A stretch of 64,000 nucleotides of DNA from Actinomycetospora chibensis (GTDB lineage Bacteria > Actinomycetota > Actinomycetes > Mycobacteriales > Pseudonocardiaceae). The stretch's first letter is position 1; every line of letters begins with the position of its first letter. The translations under genes and the position numbers were made by a program. Under the pieces are notes generated by a model that saw only the letters and a list, made by a program, of their open reading frames with translations, made no database searches and had not been told where the DNA came from. Positions 1 through 10,973 of this stretch are shown piece after piece. Where the stretch lies: the NCBI RefSeq assembly GCF_028737215.1, contig NZ_JAQZAM010000003.1:62001-126000 (forward strand), written 5' to 3'.

Positions 1-863
1 GTCATGTCCGGCAGCACGCTCGCGTAGTAGACGCCGTCGTGGCGCCCCGGGCTCACCGTCCCGACCTCGGGCCGGGCGAGCGCGATGTAGCGGCGGGTGG
101 CGTTGACGAACGGGTCGCGGTCGCCGCACCACACGCCGGTGGGCACGCCCGCGAGCTCGGGGAAGAAGCGCAGCGGGTCGTGGGCCTCCCAGTCGCCCCG
201 TCCCGCGAACGGACGCCGCGAGGCGACGCGCCAATCGGTGAAGAGACCGGGGCTGACCGCCGACACCGCACGCACCGGCCGGCGCAGGCGTATCCGCTCG
301 CGGGCGTAGATGAACGCGCCGGCCCCGCCCATCGAGATGCCCGTGACCAGCGCCGGCTCGCCGGGCAGGTCGCCGGGGGCGGGCCGGGTGGCGAGTCCCC
401 GCTGCCGCAGCCAGCCGGGGAGCTCCTCGAGCAGCATGCGCAGGGGGTCGTCGTCGTCGATGTAGGGGTGCCAGTAGTTGTCGCCGCCGTCGACGCCGAC
501 CAGCCCGAACGTCGGCACCCCGCGCGCCCAGGCGTCACCCAGGAGGCCGCGGTTGCCGGGCTCGGACCACCACAGCGCGTTGCCCCGCAGACCGTGGAGC
601 CCCACGCAGATCGGCAGGCCCACCGTGTCGGCCCCCGGCGGGAGGACGGTGACCAGCCGGACCTTCCGTCCGCGGGCGGGGGAGAAGACCCAGTCGACGG
701 TGGCGACGGCGTCGGTCGGCGTGGGCCGGCGCGGCGGATCCGGGATGCGCTGGGGCGGCGGGGCCGGGCTGTCCTGGTTGACGAGCAGCCCGCCCAGTCC
801 GACGGCGCCGGCGACCCCGGCGGCTCCCGCGGCGCCGAGGAGGAACTGCCGTCGGCTCGGCAT
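1..863 (-). CDS. Tat-exported alpha/beta-hydrolase esterase (3' end beyond window)
   Basis: Predicted secreted esterase of the alpha/beta-hydrolase fold, close to the esterase D / PHB-depolymerase type. The N-terminus carries a twin-arginine motif (SRRQFL, residues 3-8) followed by a Gly/Ala-rich hydrophobic stretch, which indicates Tat export. The nucleophile elbow reads GISMGG (Ser near residue 186), and a GLHG oxyanion-type motif lies upstream. About 287 codons are visible; the C-terminus, including the expected catalytic His, lies beyond base 1. The ATG start is chosen because it puts the RR motif at the extreme N-terminus. It lies about 95 bp downstream of fdhD on the same strand. The substrate cannot be inferred. 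Confidence 0.85.
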   Translation of the reverse strand, partial: MPSRRQFLLGAAGAAGVAGAVGLGGLLVNQDSPAPPPQRIPDPPRRPTPTDAVATVDWVFSPARGRKVRLVTVLPPGADTVGLPICVGLHGLRGNALWWSEPGNRGLLGDAWARGVPTFGLVGVDGGDNYWHPYIDDDDPLRMLLEELPGWLRQRGLATRPAPGDLPGEPALVTGISMGGAGAFIYARERIRLRRPVRAVSAVSPGLFTDWRVASRRPFAGRGDWEAHDPLRFFPELAGVPTGVWCGDRDPFVNATRRYIALARPEVGTVSPGRHDGVYYASVLPDM

Positions 864-958
864 GGTCGGGCGTTCTCCCCTCGGCTCGCTCGGCGGGACT
901 CGGACGACGGCGACGTAGCGCCACGGTACGGGTCGGTGCCGGGGGAGGGTGGGGAACG

Positions 959-1807
959 TCAGCCCGTCACCGGCGAGGCGTCCGGCGTGACGATCCGCTC
1001 GGTGCCGGCGTAGACGTTCATCGAGGTCCCGCGCAGGAAACCCACGAGCGTCATCCCGGACTCGCGGGCCATCTCGACGGCCAGGGACGACGGGGCCGAG
1101 ACGGCGGCGAGGGCGGGGATGCCGGCCATGACGGCCTTCTGGGTCAGCTCGAACGACGCGCGCCCGGAGACCATGAGGACGGTGCCGCGTGCGGGCACCC
1201 CGCCCTCGAGCAGCATGTGCCCGACGACCTTGTCGACGGCGTTGTGCCGCCCGACGTCCTCCCTGGCAACCAGCAGCGTCCCGTCGGCCCGGAACAGACC
1301 CGCGGCGTGCAGCCCCCCGGTGCTGTCGAACACCGCCTGAGCGGCGCGCAGGGTGTCGGGGAGACCGGCGAGGACCTCCGTGGTGAGGCGCAGCGTGTCG
1401 TCGCCGGGCGCGAAGCGGGTGCGGGTGCGCACGGCGTCCAGCGACGCCTTGCCGCACACCCCGCAGGAGGACGTGGTGTAGAAGCGCCGCTCCACCGAGT
1501 CGTCGGGCGGCGGCACGCCCGGGGTGAGCGCCATGTCGAGGACGTTGTAGGTGTTGCGGCCGCTGTCGTCCACCGAGTCGCAGTAGCGGGCGATCGAGAT
1601 GTCGTCCCGGGCTCCGATCACGCCCTCCGTGAGCAGGAAGCCGTGGGCGAGCTCGACGTCGTGGCCGGGGGTCCGCATGGTCACCGCGAGCGACTGCCCG
1701 TCGACCCGGATCTCCAGCGGCTCCTCGGCGGCCAGCACGTCCGGCCGGCGGCGGGTCTCGCCGTCCACGATCCGCATCACCGGGCGCCGCACCGTCACGC
1801 GTCCCAT
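959..1807 (-). CDS. fdhD: Formate dehydrogenase accessory sulfurtransferase FdhD
   Basis: 282-residue FdhD family protein. In characterised members it passes sulfur from the cysteine desulfurase IscS to the bis-MGD molybdenum cofactor of formate dehydrogenase. The diagnostic CGVCGK motif (Cys115/Cys118) is present, as are the conserved LAHGFLLTEG and SGRASFELTQK regions. The start at 1807 (MGRVTVRR) is preferred over an upstream in-frame ATG, because the upstream part would run through the divergent promoter region and has no family similarity. It is divergent from an oxalate/formate-type transporter, consistent with a formate or oxalate metabolic context. No formate dehydrogenase structural gene lies in the window. 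Confidence 0.95.
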   Translation of the reverse strand: MGRVTVRRPVMRIVDGETRRRPDVLAAEEPLEIRVDGQSLAVTMRTPGHDVELAHGFLLTEGVIGARDDISIARYCDSVDDSGRNTYNVLDMALTPGVPPPDDSVERRFYTTSSCGVCGKASLDAVRTRTRFAPGDDTLRLTTEVLAGLPDTLRAAQAVFDSTGGLHAAGLFRADGTLLVAREDVGRHNAVDKVVGHMLLEGGVPARGTVLMVSGRASFELTQKAVMAGIPALAAVSAPSSLAVEMARESGMTLVGFLRGTSMNVYAGTERIVTPDASPVTG

Positions 1808-1913
1808 GTCCGGATCCTCCCACCTCGTGGCTGTGTGTGTTCGGTGTGTGACTGAGCGCCCGATCGGGTATCGGGCCGTCACTGGACGGTGTCGTTGAAA
1901 AGGAGCCACATCC
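1808..1913. promoter_or_regulatory. Divergent promoter region fdhD / MFS transporter
   Basis: A 106-bp divergent intergenic region. It contains a short inverted repeat (CCCGA-N7-TCGGG near 1859-1875), a possible operator, and an AAAAGGAG ribosome binding site 8 nt before the transporter ATG. No convincing -35/-10 pair could be fixed by eye. Confidence 0.35.
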
Positions 1914-3302
1914 ATGGCCGGCGGATTCTTCGACCGCTCCTCCATCGTCGCACCACCAGGATGGAGTCGCTGGCTCGTTCCCCCTGCCGCCCTCGCGGTC
2001 CACCTCGCGATCGGGCAGGCCTACGCGTGGAGCGTGCTCAAGGCGGGACTGGGCACCGGGCTGGGCCTCTCGGGCACCGCCACGGCCCTGCCCTTCCAGC
2101 TCGCCATCGTGATGCTCGGTCTCTCGGCCGCGTTCGGCGGCACGATGGTCGAGCGGCGGGGGCCGCGCTGGGCGATGTTCGTGTCCACCGTGTGCTTCTC
2201 CGCGGGCTTCCTGATCTCGGCGGGCGGCATCGCGATCGGCCAGTTCTGGCTGGTCGTCGTGGGCTACGGCTTCGTCGGTGGCATCGGTCTGGGCATCGGC
2301 TACATCTCGCCGGTCTCGACGCTGATCAAGTGGTTCGCCGACCGCCCGGGCATGGCCACCGGCATCGCGATCATGGGCTTCGGCGGCGGCGCGCTCATCG
2401 CGCAGCCGATCGAGAAGTCGCTCCTCGCCGCCTTCGGCACGACCCAGATGGGCCTGTCGCAGACGTTCCTCGTCATGGGGATCGGCTACGCGATCTTCAT
2501 GTCGGTCGGCTGGCTGCTCGTGCGCGTCCCGGCCGACGACTGGCAGCCCCCGAACCCCCCGCAGGCCTCGCCCGGCGCCACCGGCTCCGGCCCCGCCGTC
2601 TCGGCCGCGCAGGCCATCAAGCTCCCGCAGTTCTGGTTCCTGTGGGTCGTGCTGTGCTTCAACGTCACCGCGGGCATCGGCATCCTCGAGAAGGCCCAGC
2701 CGATCTACCAGGACTTCTTCGCCAACAGCGGCCCGGCGCCGCTCATCGCCGCGGCGGCCGGCGCGTTCGTGTCGATCCTGTCGCTGTCGAACATGCTCGG
2801 CCGGTTCGTCTGGTCGTCGGCCTCCGACGTCATCGGCCGCAAGAACATCTACCGGATGTACCTCGGGGTGGGGGCGCTGCTCTACCTCGTGATCCTGCTG
2901 TTCGGCGAGGGCAACAAGGTGGTCTTCCTGATCGCCTCGATGCTGATCCTGTCGTTCTACGGCGCCGGTTTCGCCACGGTGCCCGCATACCTCAAGGACC
3001 TCTTCGGCACCTACCAGGTCGGCGCCATCCACGGCCGCCTGCTGACCGCATGGTCGGCGGCGGGCGTGCTCGGCCCGCTGATCGTCAACGCTGTCGTCGA
3101 GGCCCAGGGCGACGTCGCGGGCCCGTCGAAGTACACGGTGTCCTTCACGATCATGATCGTGCTGCTGGCCATCGGCTTCGTCGCCAACGAGCTCATCCGT
3201 CCCGTCGACCCGAAGTACTTCGTGCCCGACTCCGAGCGCGGCGGCGTCGAGGACGCCGCGGTGTCCGGGTCCGGCTCCGACCGCCAGGAGGTGTCCCGAT
3301 GA
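1914..3302 (+). CDS. OFA-type (oxalate/formate antiporter-like) MFS transporter
   Basis: 462-residue major facilitator with about 12 hydrophobic segments, of the oxalate/formate antiporter (OFA) family. Supporting features are the N-terminal 'HLAIGQAYAWSV' opening, the GGIGLGIGYISPVSTLIKWF loop after TM4, and the central-loop to TM7 segment with KLPQFW. The ATG has a strong AAGGAG site 8 nt upstream. The stop overlaps the start of a 35-codon membrane protein by 4 nt (ATGA), so the two are translationally coupled. Its divergent arrangement with fdhD suggests formate or oxalate as substrate, but OFA members also carry other small monocarboxylates, so the substrate is inference. Confidence 0.9.
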   Translation: MAGGFFDRSSIVAPPGWSRWLVPPAALAVHLAIGQAYAWSVLKAGLGTGLGLSGTATALPFQLAIVMLGLSAAFGGTMVERRGPRWAMFVSTVCFSAGFLISAGGIAIGQFWLVVVGYGFVGGIGLGIGYISPVSTLIKWFADRPGMATGIAIMGFGGGALIAQPIEKSLLAAFGTTQMGLSQTFLVMGIGYAIFMSVGWLLVRVPADDWQPPNPPQASPGATGSGPAVSAAQAIKLPQFWFLWVVLCFNVTAGIGILEKAQPIYQDFFANSGPAPLIAAAAGAFVSILSLSNMLGRFVWSSASDVIGRKNIYRMYLGVGALLYLVILLFGEGNKVVFLIASMLILSFYGAGFATVPAYLKDLFGTYQVGAIHGRLLTAWSAAGVLGPLIVNAVVEAQGDVAGPSKYTVSFTIMIVLLAIGFVANELIRPVDPKYFVPDSERGGVEDAAVSGSGSDRQEVSR

Positions 3303-3406
3303 CCGCTGGACGCACCGTGCTCACCGTCGTCGTGTGGCTCTGGGTCGTGATCCCGTTCCTGTACGGCGTGTACTCGCTCCTGCAGAACGTCGGCGCCCTC
3401 TTCTGA
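3299..3406 (+). CDS. Small single-TM partner of the MFS transporter (35 aa)
   Basis: A 35-residue protein that is almost entirely one transmembrane helix, with Trp/Tyr-rich flanks (VWLWVVIPFLYGVY). It starts on the ATG that overlaps the transporter stop (ATGA), so it is almost certainly co-translated with it. Similar tiny proteins accompany OFA-type MFS transporters in many bacteria and are annotated as MFS transporter small subunits. Role inferred: a stabilising or regulatory subunit of the transporter. It is easily missed by gene callers because of its size. Confidence 0.85.
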   Translation: MTAGRTVLTVVVWLWVVIPFLYGVYSLLQNVGALF

Positions 3407-3490
3407 GGATCCTCCAAGACGGAGCGGCCGTCAGCGCTCGTTCCTCGCGCTGCCGACCGACCGTCGGAGGGTTGCGCGACACTCGGGGGC

Positions 3491-3766
3491 ATGAGCACCC
3501 TCTCCGACTGGATCGACGAGGTCGTCCGCGAGCTCGGCATCGAGGAGCTCGGGGAGCTGGTCGACCCCGAGGTCGTCCAGCCCCTCGTGCTCGACATGAC
3601 GAAGGACGTCGCCCACGGCGTCGCGCGGCCCGCCGCCCCGATCTCCGCCTACCTGCTCGGCCTCGCGGTCGGGCGGGCGGCGGGGTCGGGCCCCGGGGAG
3701 CAGGAGCTCGCCCGGGGCTTCGCCGACCGCCTGGCGGCGCGGGCCCGTGGTGACGACCAGCCGTAG
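3491..3766 (+). CDS. DUF6457 domain protein (91 aa)
   Basis: Small helical protein matching the DUF6457 pattern: an N-terminal 'LSDWIDEVVRELG' helix, then a 'TKDVAHGVARPAAPISAYLLGLA' segment. In other actinobacteria this domain occurs alone or fused to MobA-like molybdopterin-guanine dinucleotide synthesis proteins, which would suit the neighbouring fdhD (inference). The ATG at 3491 has a possible leaderless arrangement (GACACT, 7-nt spacer). It is followed by folC after 11 bp on the same strand. The molecular function is unknown. Confidence 0.75.
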   Translation: MSTLSDWIDEVVRELGIEELGELVDPEVVQPLVLDMTKDVAHGVARPAAPISAYLLGLAVGRAAGSGPGEQELARGFADRLAARARGDDQP

Positions 3767-3769
3767 CAT
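3764..3769 (+). promoter_or_regulatory. Predicted -10 box (TAGCAT) for folC
   Basis: TAGCAT lies 8 nt before the folC ATG at 3778 (5 nt before an in-frame GTG at 3775), the spacing expected for a leaderless transcript. It overlaps the stop region of the preceding small gene. Confidence 0.5.
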
Positions 3770-3777
3770 CGTGGGTG

Positions 3778-5346
3778 ATGACCAGCGACGACCGATGGGG
3801 CTCCGTCTCCTCCGACCAGGACGCAGCCGGTGACGGCGACGCCGACGAGCTCGCCCAGATCCTCGCCATGGCCGGTGGTGCGGACGACTCCGGCTCCGGC
3901 CCGGGCGGGGGCGCGCTCGCCGACGCGCTGAGCCAGGGCGTCACCACCGGGCCCACCGGCGACGTGCCCGGCCACGAACCCGACGACGCCGAGTCGCTCG
4001 CGGCGCTGCGCGCCGTCGAGGCCGAGCTCGACGAGCGCTGGCCCGAGACCAGGATCGCCCCGTCCCTGGAGCGGATCCGGGCGCTCGTCGAGGTGCTGGG
4101 CGACCCGCAGCGCTCCTACCCGGCGATCCACGTCGCCGGCACCAACGGCAAGAGCTCGGTCACCCGGATGATCGACGCGCTGCTCACCCGCATCGGTCCG
4201 CGCACCGGGCGCTACACGAGCCCCCATCTGCAGCGGGCCACCGAGCGGATCGCGATCGACGGCGCCCCGATCAGCGCGCGCCGCTACGTCGAGATCTACC
4301 AGGAGATCGCGCCCTTCCTCGGCATCGTCGACCGGGCCCAGGGTGACGGCCCGCGGCTCTCGAAGTTCGAGGTGCTCACCGGAATGGCGTTCGCGGCCTT
4401 CGCCGACGCCCCGGTGGACGTCGCCGTGCTCGAGGTCGGGCTCGGCGGGAGCTGGGACGCCACGAACGTGGCCGACGCCGTGGTCGCCGCGATCACCCCG
4501 GTGGACGTCGACCACGTCGCCTACCTCGGCTCGGACATCGCCGGGATCGCCGCCGAGAAGGCCGGCGTCATCAAGCCGGGCGCCGTCGCGCTGATGGCCC
4601 AGCAGACTCCCGAGGCCGCCAAGGTGCTGCTCGAGCGCGCGGTGGAGGTCGAGGCCGAGGTCGCGCGCTCCGGGATGGAGTTCGGCGTGCTGGCGCGCGA
4701 GATCGCCGTCGGCGGGCAGCAGCTGCGCCTGCAGGGCCTCGGCGGCGAGTACGACGACATCTACCTCCCGCTCTTCGGCGAGCACCAGGCGGCGAACGCG
4801 TCGCTGGCGCTCGCGTCGGTGGAGGCGTTCTTCGGGGCCGGCGCGTCGCGCAAGCTCGACATCACCGCCGTGCGCGAGGCCTTCGCCTCGGTGCGCGTGC
4901 CGGGGCGGATGGAGCGCCTGCGCTCGGCGCCCACGGTCGTCGTCGACGCCGCCCACAACCCGCACGGGGCGCGCGCGTCGGCGAAGGCGGTGCGCGAGGA
5001 GTTCTCCTTCCGCCGCCTCATCGGGGTCGTCGCCGTGATGGGCGACAAGGACGCCGAGGGCATCCTCACGGCCCTGGAGCCGGTGCTCGACGAGGTCGTC
5101 GTCACCCAGGTGTCGTCGCCGCGGGCCATGGACGCCGACGAGCTCGGGAGCCTGGCGGTCGGGTTCTTCGGCGCCGACCGCGTCGTCGTCGAGACCCGCA
5201 TGGACGCCGCGCTGGAGACCGCGATCGGGCTCGCCGAGGAGACCGACGACGACGAGGCGCCGATGGCGGGCGCGGGGGTGCTGGTCGTCGGGTCGGTGGT
5301 CGCCGCGGGCGAGGCCCGGACGCTGCTGGGGCGGGAGCCGGCATGA
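3778..5346 (+). CDS. folC: Folylpolyglutamate synthase / dihydrofolate synthase
   Basis: 522-residue FolC. It adds glutamate to dihydropteroate and folates with ATP hydrolysis. The P-loop GTNGKSS lies at residues 121-127, and the Mur-ligase-like motifs follow ([12 protein letters not shown], then [11 protein letters not shown] in the C-terminal domain). An acidic, Gly/Asp-rich extension of about 80 residues precedes the catalytic core and is longer than in enterobacterial FolC. The gene overlaps the downstream DUF4233 gene by 4 nt (ATGA). The order folC-DUF4233-ndk is that of mycobacteria. A GTG one codon upstream is an alternative start. Confidence 0.95.
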   Translation: MTSDDRWGSVSSDQDAAGDGDADELAQILAMAGGADDSGSGPGGGALADALSQGVTTGPTGDVPGHEPDDAESLAALRAVEAELDERWPETRIAPSLERIRALVEVLGDPQRSYPAIHVAGTNGKSSVTRMIDALLTRIGPRTGRYTSPHLQRATERIAIDGAPISARRYVEIYQEIAPFLGIVDRAQGDGPRLSKFEVLTGMAFAAFADAPVDVAVLEVGLGGSWDATNVADAVVAAITPVDVDHVAYLGSDIAGIAAEKAGVIKPGAVALMAQQTPEAAKVLLERAVEVEAEVARSGMEFGVLAREIAVGGQQLRLQGLGGEYDDIYLPLFGEHQAANASLALASVEAFFGAGASRKLDITAVREAFASVRVPGRMERLRSAPTVVVDAAHNPHGARASAKAVREEFSFRRLIGVVAVMGDKDAEGILTALEPVLDEVVVTQVSSPRAMDADELGSLAVGFFGADRVVVETRMDAALETAIGLAEETDDDEAPMAGAGVLVVGSVVAAGEARTLLGREPA

Positions 5347-5717
5347 CCGAGCTCGCACCGGGCGAGGCCGCGAAGAAGGCCTTCCGCGGCCCGGCCAGCG
5401 CGGCCCTGAGCCTCGAGATCGTCATCGTCCCGCTCGCCCTGCTCGTGATGGACAAGGTCGAGGGCGGCCTGACGCCCGCGAAGATCGCCTGGGTGGTCGT
5501 GCTGACCGTCGGGATGATCGTCGCGATTGCCAGGTTCTCGCGGCCGTGGGGGCTGCCCCTGGCCCTGGGCCTGCAGGTGCTGATGGCGCTGGGCTGGATC
5601 GTCTCGCCGGCGCTCGGCATCCTCGGCCTGGTGTTCTGCCTCGTGTGGGCCGGGATGCTGTGGATGCGGCACGAGGTGCTGCGTCGCCACGCGCTCTGGG
5701 CCGACCGGGACGCCTGA
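5343..5717 (+). CDS. DUF4233 membrane protein
   Basis: 124-residue integral membrane protein with about four hydrophobic helices (residues ~20-37, 46-62, 68-86 and 88-107) and a basic C-terminal end ([12 protein letters not shown]). It belongs to the DUF4233 family, which sits between folC and ndk across mycolic-acid and related actinobacteria. Translation is coupled to folC through a 4-nt overlap. The function is unknown. The fixed position suggests a link to folate, nucleotide or envelope metabolism, but nothing in the sequence proves it. Confidence 0.85.
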   Translation: MTELAPGEAAKKAFRGPASAALSLEIVIVPLALLVMDKVEGGLTPAKIAWVVVLTVGMIVAIARFSRPWGLPLALGLQVLMALGWIVSPALGILGLVFCLVWAGMLWMRHEVLRRHALWADRDA

Positions 5718-5770
5718 GGGCGGCTCGTTACGCTCGCGCACCGGTAGGTGTCCACGAGAGAGGATCCGTA

Positions 5771-6175
5771 GTGAGCGAGCGCACCCTGGTGCTGGTCAAG
5801 CCCGACGGCGTGGAGCGTGGCCTGGTCGGGGAGGTCGTGTCGCGCATCGAGCGCAAGGGCCTGCGCCTCGTGTCGCTGGAGCTCAAGACCGTCGACCGCG
5901 GCCTCGCCGAGCAGCACTACGCCGAGCACGAGGGCAAGGGCTTCTACGAGGAGCTGATCTCCTTCATCACCTCGGCGCCGGTCGCCGCCCTGGTCGTCGA
6001 GGGCCCGCGGGCCATCGCGGCGTTCCGGCAGATCGCCGGCGGCACCGACCCCGTCGAGAAGGCCGCCCCCGGCTCGATCCGCGGTGACCTCGCCCTGGAG
6101 ACCGGGTCGAACATCGTGCACGGCTCGGACTCGCCCGAGTCCGCCGAGCGCGAGATCAAGCTCTGGTTCGGGTAG
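5771..6175 (+). CDS. ndk: Nucleoside diphosphate kinase
   Basis: 134-residue NDPK, which transfers the gamma-phosphate between nucleoside triphosphates and diphosphates through a phospho-His intermediate. Visible motifs are the N-terminal [10 protein letters not shown], the [11 protein letters not shown] segment and the active-site NIVHGSDS (His117). The GTG at 5771 is preferred over upstream in-frame starts because it gives the canonical N-terminus and has GAGAGGATC about 8 nt upstream. A TACGCT -10-like box lies near 5727-5732. The 3' end overlaps the convergent hydrolase gene by 20 bp. Confidence 0.97.
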   Translation: MSERTLVLVKPDGVERGLVGEVVSRIERKGLRLVSLELKTVDRGLAEQHYAEHEGKGFYEELISFITSAPVAALVVEGPRAIAAFRQIAGGTDPVEKAAPGSIRGDLALETGSNIVHGSDSPESAEREIKLWFG

Positions 6176-7019
6176 CGATCCGCTCGATCCCGTCGAGCAC
6201 GACGGGCCAGGAGGACCGGGCGAGGTCGTGACCCATGCCCGGGACCTCCAGCAGTTCCGACCCCGGGATCGCGGCCGCGGTCGCCCGCCCTCCGTCCGGG
6301 CGGATGACCCGGTCGCGGTCCCCGTGGATCACCAGCGCCGGGCAGGTGAGGCGGCCGAGGTCGGCGGTGCGGTTGCGCTCGCCGACGCAGGCCGCGAGCT
6401 GGCGTGACCCGCCGTCGCCGGTCTCCCGCGCGGACGCCCGGCGGGCGGTGACACGCACGTCCTCGTCGTCCTCGGGGGTCCGGCCGACCGAGCCGATGCG
6501 GCGGAACGACGCCACCAGCCCCTCGACGGGATCGGCGGCGGGCGGGCGCAGGAACTCCGGGAGCATCCGCGGCGCGACCCGCCCGGTGCGCCCGTCGCCG
6601 GGCCGGCCCATGATCGAGGTCAGCGAGAGCGTTCGCCCCGGGTGCCGGATCGCGATCTCCTGGGCCACCATCGCGCCGAGGCTGGCGCCGACGACGTGCG
6701 CGCCGTCCGGGGCGACGTGCGCGAGCAGGCCTGCGGCGTCGTCGGCCATGTCGCCGAGCGTGTAGACGGGGGTGGCCCGGCGCGTCAGGAAGCCCCAGGG
6801 CCCGATGCCGCGTCCGTGCAGGTGCGTCGAGCGGCCCACGTCCCGGTTGTCGAACCGCACGACCCGGAAGCCGCGGTCGACCAGCCCCCGACAGAAGTCG
6901 TCCCGCCACCAGTCCATCGAGAGTCCGAGACCCATGACGAGCAGGACCGTCGGGTCCTCCTCCTCACCGATGACCTCGAAGCAGAGCTGGATGTCGCCGA
7001 CCGCCGCGAACTCCTCCAC
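6156..7019 (-). CDS. Alpha/beta-fold hydrolase
   Basis: 287-residue alpha/beta hydrolase. The oxyanion region is VMGLG, the nucleophile elbow is GASLGAM (Ser113), and the C-terminal His sits in GMGHDL, preceded by an acid in HGDRDRVI. This pattern is typical of the haloperoxidase/epoxide-hydrolase-like family (DNRDVGRS motif). There is no signal peptide, so it is cytoplasmic. It is convergent with ndk, overlapping it by 20 bp, so read-through could generate antisense RNA to the ndk end. The substrate is unknown. Confidence 0.88.
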   Translation of the reverse strand: MEEFAAVGDIQLCFEVIGEEEDPTVLLVMGLGLSMDWWRDDFCRGLVDRGFRVVRFDNRDVGRSTHLHGRGIGPWGFLTRRATPVYTLGDMADDAAGLLAHVAPDGAHVVGASLGAMVAQEIAIRHPGRTLSLTSIMGRPGDGRTGRVAPRMLPEFLRPPAADPVEGLVASFRRIGSVGRTPEDDEDVRVTARRASARETGDGGSRQLAACVGERNRTADLGRLTCPALVIHGDRDRVIRPDGGRATAAAIPGSELLEVPGMGHDLARSSWPVVLDGIERIATRTRA

Positions 7020-7156
7020 GCCGCGATCTTCGGTCGCGGGAGGGTGTCAGTTCGCCGACGGTGAGCACATCGTGATCAATTGCCGTCGGCGACCATGATG
7101 AGCGCACGGTCGGCGTTCGAGGGAGTCGTGGAGGGGGCTTCTGCGTCGAACCCCGT

Positions 7157-7433
7157 GTGGACGACGGCAGACCCTTCCGGGGATCGGACGCGGTCCGTGC
7201 GGGACGTGTGACCTGGGGCGTGCTGACCGGGCCGGGTTTCCGACGGGTCGGGTCCGACACGTACGTGACGGCGGGTGTGCCGGACGACGCGCGCAGACGG
7301 GGTGCGGGTGACGACGCCTCTGAGGACCGCGTTCGACCTCGCGACCAGGACCAGGCTCGTGGACGCCGTCGTCGCGGCCGACGGGCCGGGTCGGCACGGC
7401 GGGTTGAGTGAGGCACTGCTCGCCCGAACGGCG
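7157..7433 (+). pseudogene. Decayed AbiEi/DUF559-like gene remnant
   Basis: Two fragments in different frames match parts of the actinobacterial DUF559/AbiEi-like family. Frame A, from a GTG at 7157, encodes 'PFRGSDAV', then 'GPGFRRVGSDTYVTAGVPDD', the typical N-terminus. Frame C, from about 7300, encodes 'VTTPLRTAFDLATRTRLVDA' and 'VVAADG', the usual 'T.P.RTA.DLA' middle segment. The 60-80 residues normally between them and the whole nuclease-like C-terminus are missing. An internal deletion with frameshift is the simplest reading. It fills the gap between the hydrolase and the radical SAM gene. Confidence 0.6.
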
Positions 7434-7461
7434 GGTGATCGGGGCCCGGCGGGGTTCTCGT

Positions 7462-7467
7462 TACCCT
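7462..7467 (+). promoter_or_regulatory. Predicted -10 box (TACCCT), leaderless start
   Basis: TACCCT lies 6 nt before the GTG at 7474 and no Shine-Dalgarno is visible. This indicates a leaderless transcript and supports 7474 as the start rather than the upstream in-frame ATG at 7408. Confidence 0.6.
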
Positions 7468-7473
7468 GGGTCC

Positions 7474-9438
<1,965 letters not shown>

Positions 9439-9456
9439 CCGCGTGGCAGGACACCG

Positions 9457-9975
9457 GTGAGCGAGCGGCCGGAGGCGCCGGAGGTGCGCGTGCGACGGGC
9501 GGGTGCCCCGGACGGCGACGCCGTCGCCGCCCTGCGCCGGGCCTGGGTCGAGCAGCGTGGCCGCGCCCGGCCCGGCGCCGACCCGGGCTTCGAGCACGTG
9601 TTCGCGACGTGGTGGCGCGCGGAGCTCTCGCACCACGCGGTGTGGGTGGCGGAGGTGCCGTCCGGCGGTGCGTGGGACGTCGTCGGCTCCCTCGACGTCG
9701 CCGAGGTGGCCGCCATGCCCGCGCCCGGGCGGCCGGGGGAGCGCTGGGGCTACGTGGGCAGCCTCGTCGCCCTGGGTGCCGCGCCGCGCGGGGTGCCGCG
9801 CCGGCTCCTGAGCGCCGCCGTGGCCCACGCCCGCGACCGCGGGCTCGCGCGGCTCGTGCTGCGTCCGTCCCCGGCCGGGACGGCCTTCTACCGTGCGGCC
9901 GGGTTCAGCCCGGCCGGTGACGAGATCGTGGTCCTCCCGACCGGGGGACACCGACCGACCGGAGGGACGGCCTGA
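9457..9975 (+). CDS. GNAT-family N-acetyltransferase
   Basis: 172-residue GNAT protein. It shows the N-terminal 'VRVRRAGAPDGDAVAALRRAW' strand-helix, and the acetyl-CoA region with motif A around 'VGSLVALGAAPRGVPRRLL', followed by 'LRPSPAGTAFYRAAGF'. AGGA lies 6 nt before the GTG start. The gene sits between the TIGR03960 and TIGR03936 genes, which are normally adjacent. Its stop overlaps the next start (TGATG), so it is in the same operon. The acetyl acceptor is unknown. Confidence 0.85.
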   Translation: MSERPEAPEVRVRRAGAPDGDAVAALRRAWVEQRGRARPGADPGFEHVFATWWRAELSHHAVWVAEVPSGGAWDVVGSLDVAEVAAMPAPGRPGERWGYVGSLVALGAAPRGVPRRLLSAAVAHARDRGLARLVLRPSPAGTAFYRAAGFSPAGDEIVVLPTGGHRPTGGTA

Positions 9976-10775
9976 TGGCGACCCGCACGACGAAGGCAGG
10001 CGAGGCGGCGCACCCCTCGGCGCCGATCGTGGAGAAGCTCCGGATGCGCTACGCGAAGCGGGGCCGCGCGCGGTTCAGCTCACACCGCGACATCGCCCGC
10101 ACCATGGAGTGGACGCTGCGGCGCGCCGGGGTGCCGGTGGCCCTGTCGCACGGCTTCAGCCCACATCCGAGGCTCTCCTGGATCGGCGCGGCGCCCACCG
10201 GCGCGGCGAGCGATGCCGAGTACGTCGAGATCGGTGTGACGGAGCACCTCGACCCGCTGGTGGTCGCCCGCGAGGTGGACGCCGTGCTGCCCGAGGGGCT
10301 CTCGGTGATCGAGGTCGTACCCGCCTCACCCGGGGCGCTCGCCGACCGGATCGACGCGAGCCACTGGGAGATCGAGACCCCGGGCGTCCCCGACGAGCTG
10401 CTCGCCCCGGCCCTGGCCGCGTTCCACGCCGCCGACGAGGTCATCGTGGAGCGCCTCACCAAGAACGGTCCGAAGCCGCTGGATGTGCGAACGGCCGTCG
10501 CCGAACTGCGGCTCACGCTCACCCGGACGGACGAACCGGAGGCGCCGGAGCGGGAGGACCATGCACGAGCGGCGACGTGTGGGAGACTGACGGCGGTCGT
10601 ACGGCACACCACGCCGGCCGCACGACCCGACGACGTGTGCGGTGCCCTCCGCGCCGTCGCCGGCCTCGAGTTCCCGGAACCCGTCAGGGCCACCCGGAGG
10701 GCTCAGGGTCGGCTCGACGAGCGCGGGGAGCTGATCGACCCGTTCGCGACGGACCGCGCGGCACCTACCGCGTAG
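9975..10775 (+). CDS. TIGR03936 family radical SAM-associated protein (DUF2344)
   Basis: 266-residue DUF2344/TIGR03936 protein, the usual partner of the TIGR03960 radical SAM enzyme (in some bacteria the two are fused). The family-typical N-terminus is present: 'MRYAKRGRARFSSHRDIART' and 'HGFSPHPRLSW'. It overlaps the upstream GNAT gene by one base (TGATG). It precedes rne, the arrangement conserved across many phyla. There are no Cys clusters of its own. It probably positions the substrate for the radical SAM partner (inference). Confidence 0.88.
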   Translation: MATRTTKAGEAAHPSAPIVEKLRMRYAKRGRARFSSHRDIARTMEWTLRRAGVPVALSHGFSPHPRLSWIGAAPTGAASDAEYVEIGVTEHLDPLVVAREVDAVLPEGLSVIEVVPASPGALADRIDASHWEIETPGVPDELLAPALAAFHAADEVIVERLTKNGPKPLDVRTAVAELRLTLTRTDEPEAPEREDHARAATCGRLTAVVRHTTPAARPDDVCGALRAVAGLEFPEPVRATRRAQGRLDERGELIDPFATDRAAPTA

Positions 10776-10973
10776 CCCCGCGGAAGGTCCCCGGTCGGCC
10801 GCGGTGCACACACATCGCCGAACCGCACGGATCGACGGCACCCGGGCCCACCGGCTCGACCCGCCGAATCGTGCCGCAGTCGGTGGCCGTCCCCTGCGGC
10901 CGCCACGGCGAGCCCACGCGAGGTCCCCGTGTGGCCGCGACCCCCAGGTCGCGCCCGGGGGCGAAGGAGATGG
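10776..10973 (+). promoter_or_regulatory. rne 5' region with hairpin next to the SD
   Basis: 198 bp without a gene. Close to the rne start, a CCCCC...GGGGG inverted repeat (about 10941-10961) ends 3 nt before the GAAGGAGA ribosome binding site. It could influence access to the site. RNase E mRNAs are autoregulated through their 5' UTR in Escherichia coli, but nothing here proves this for the present gene. Confidence 0.3.
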
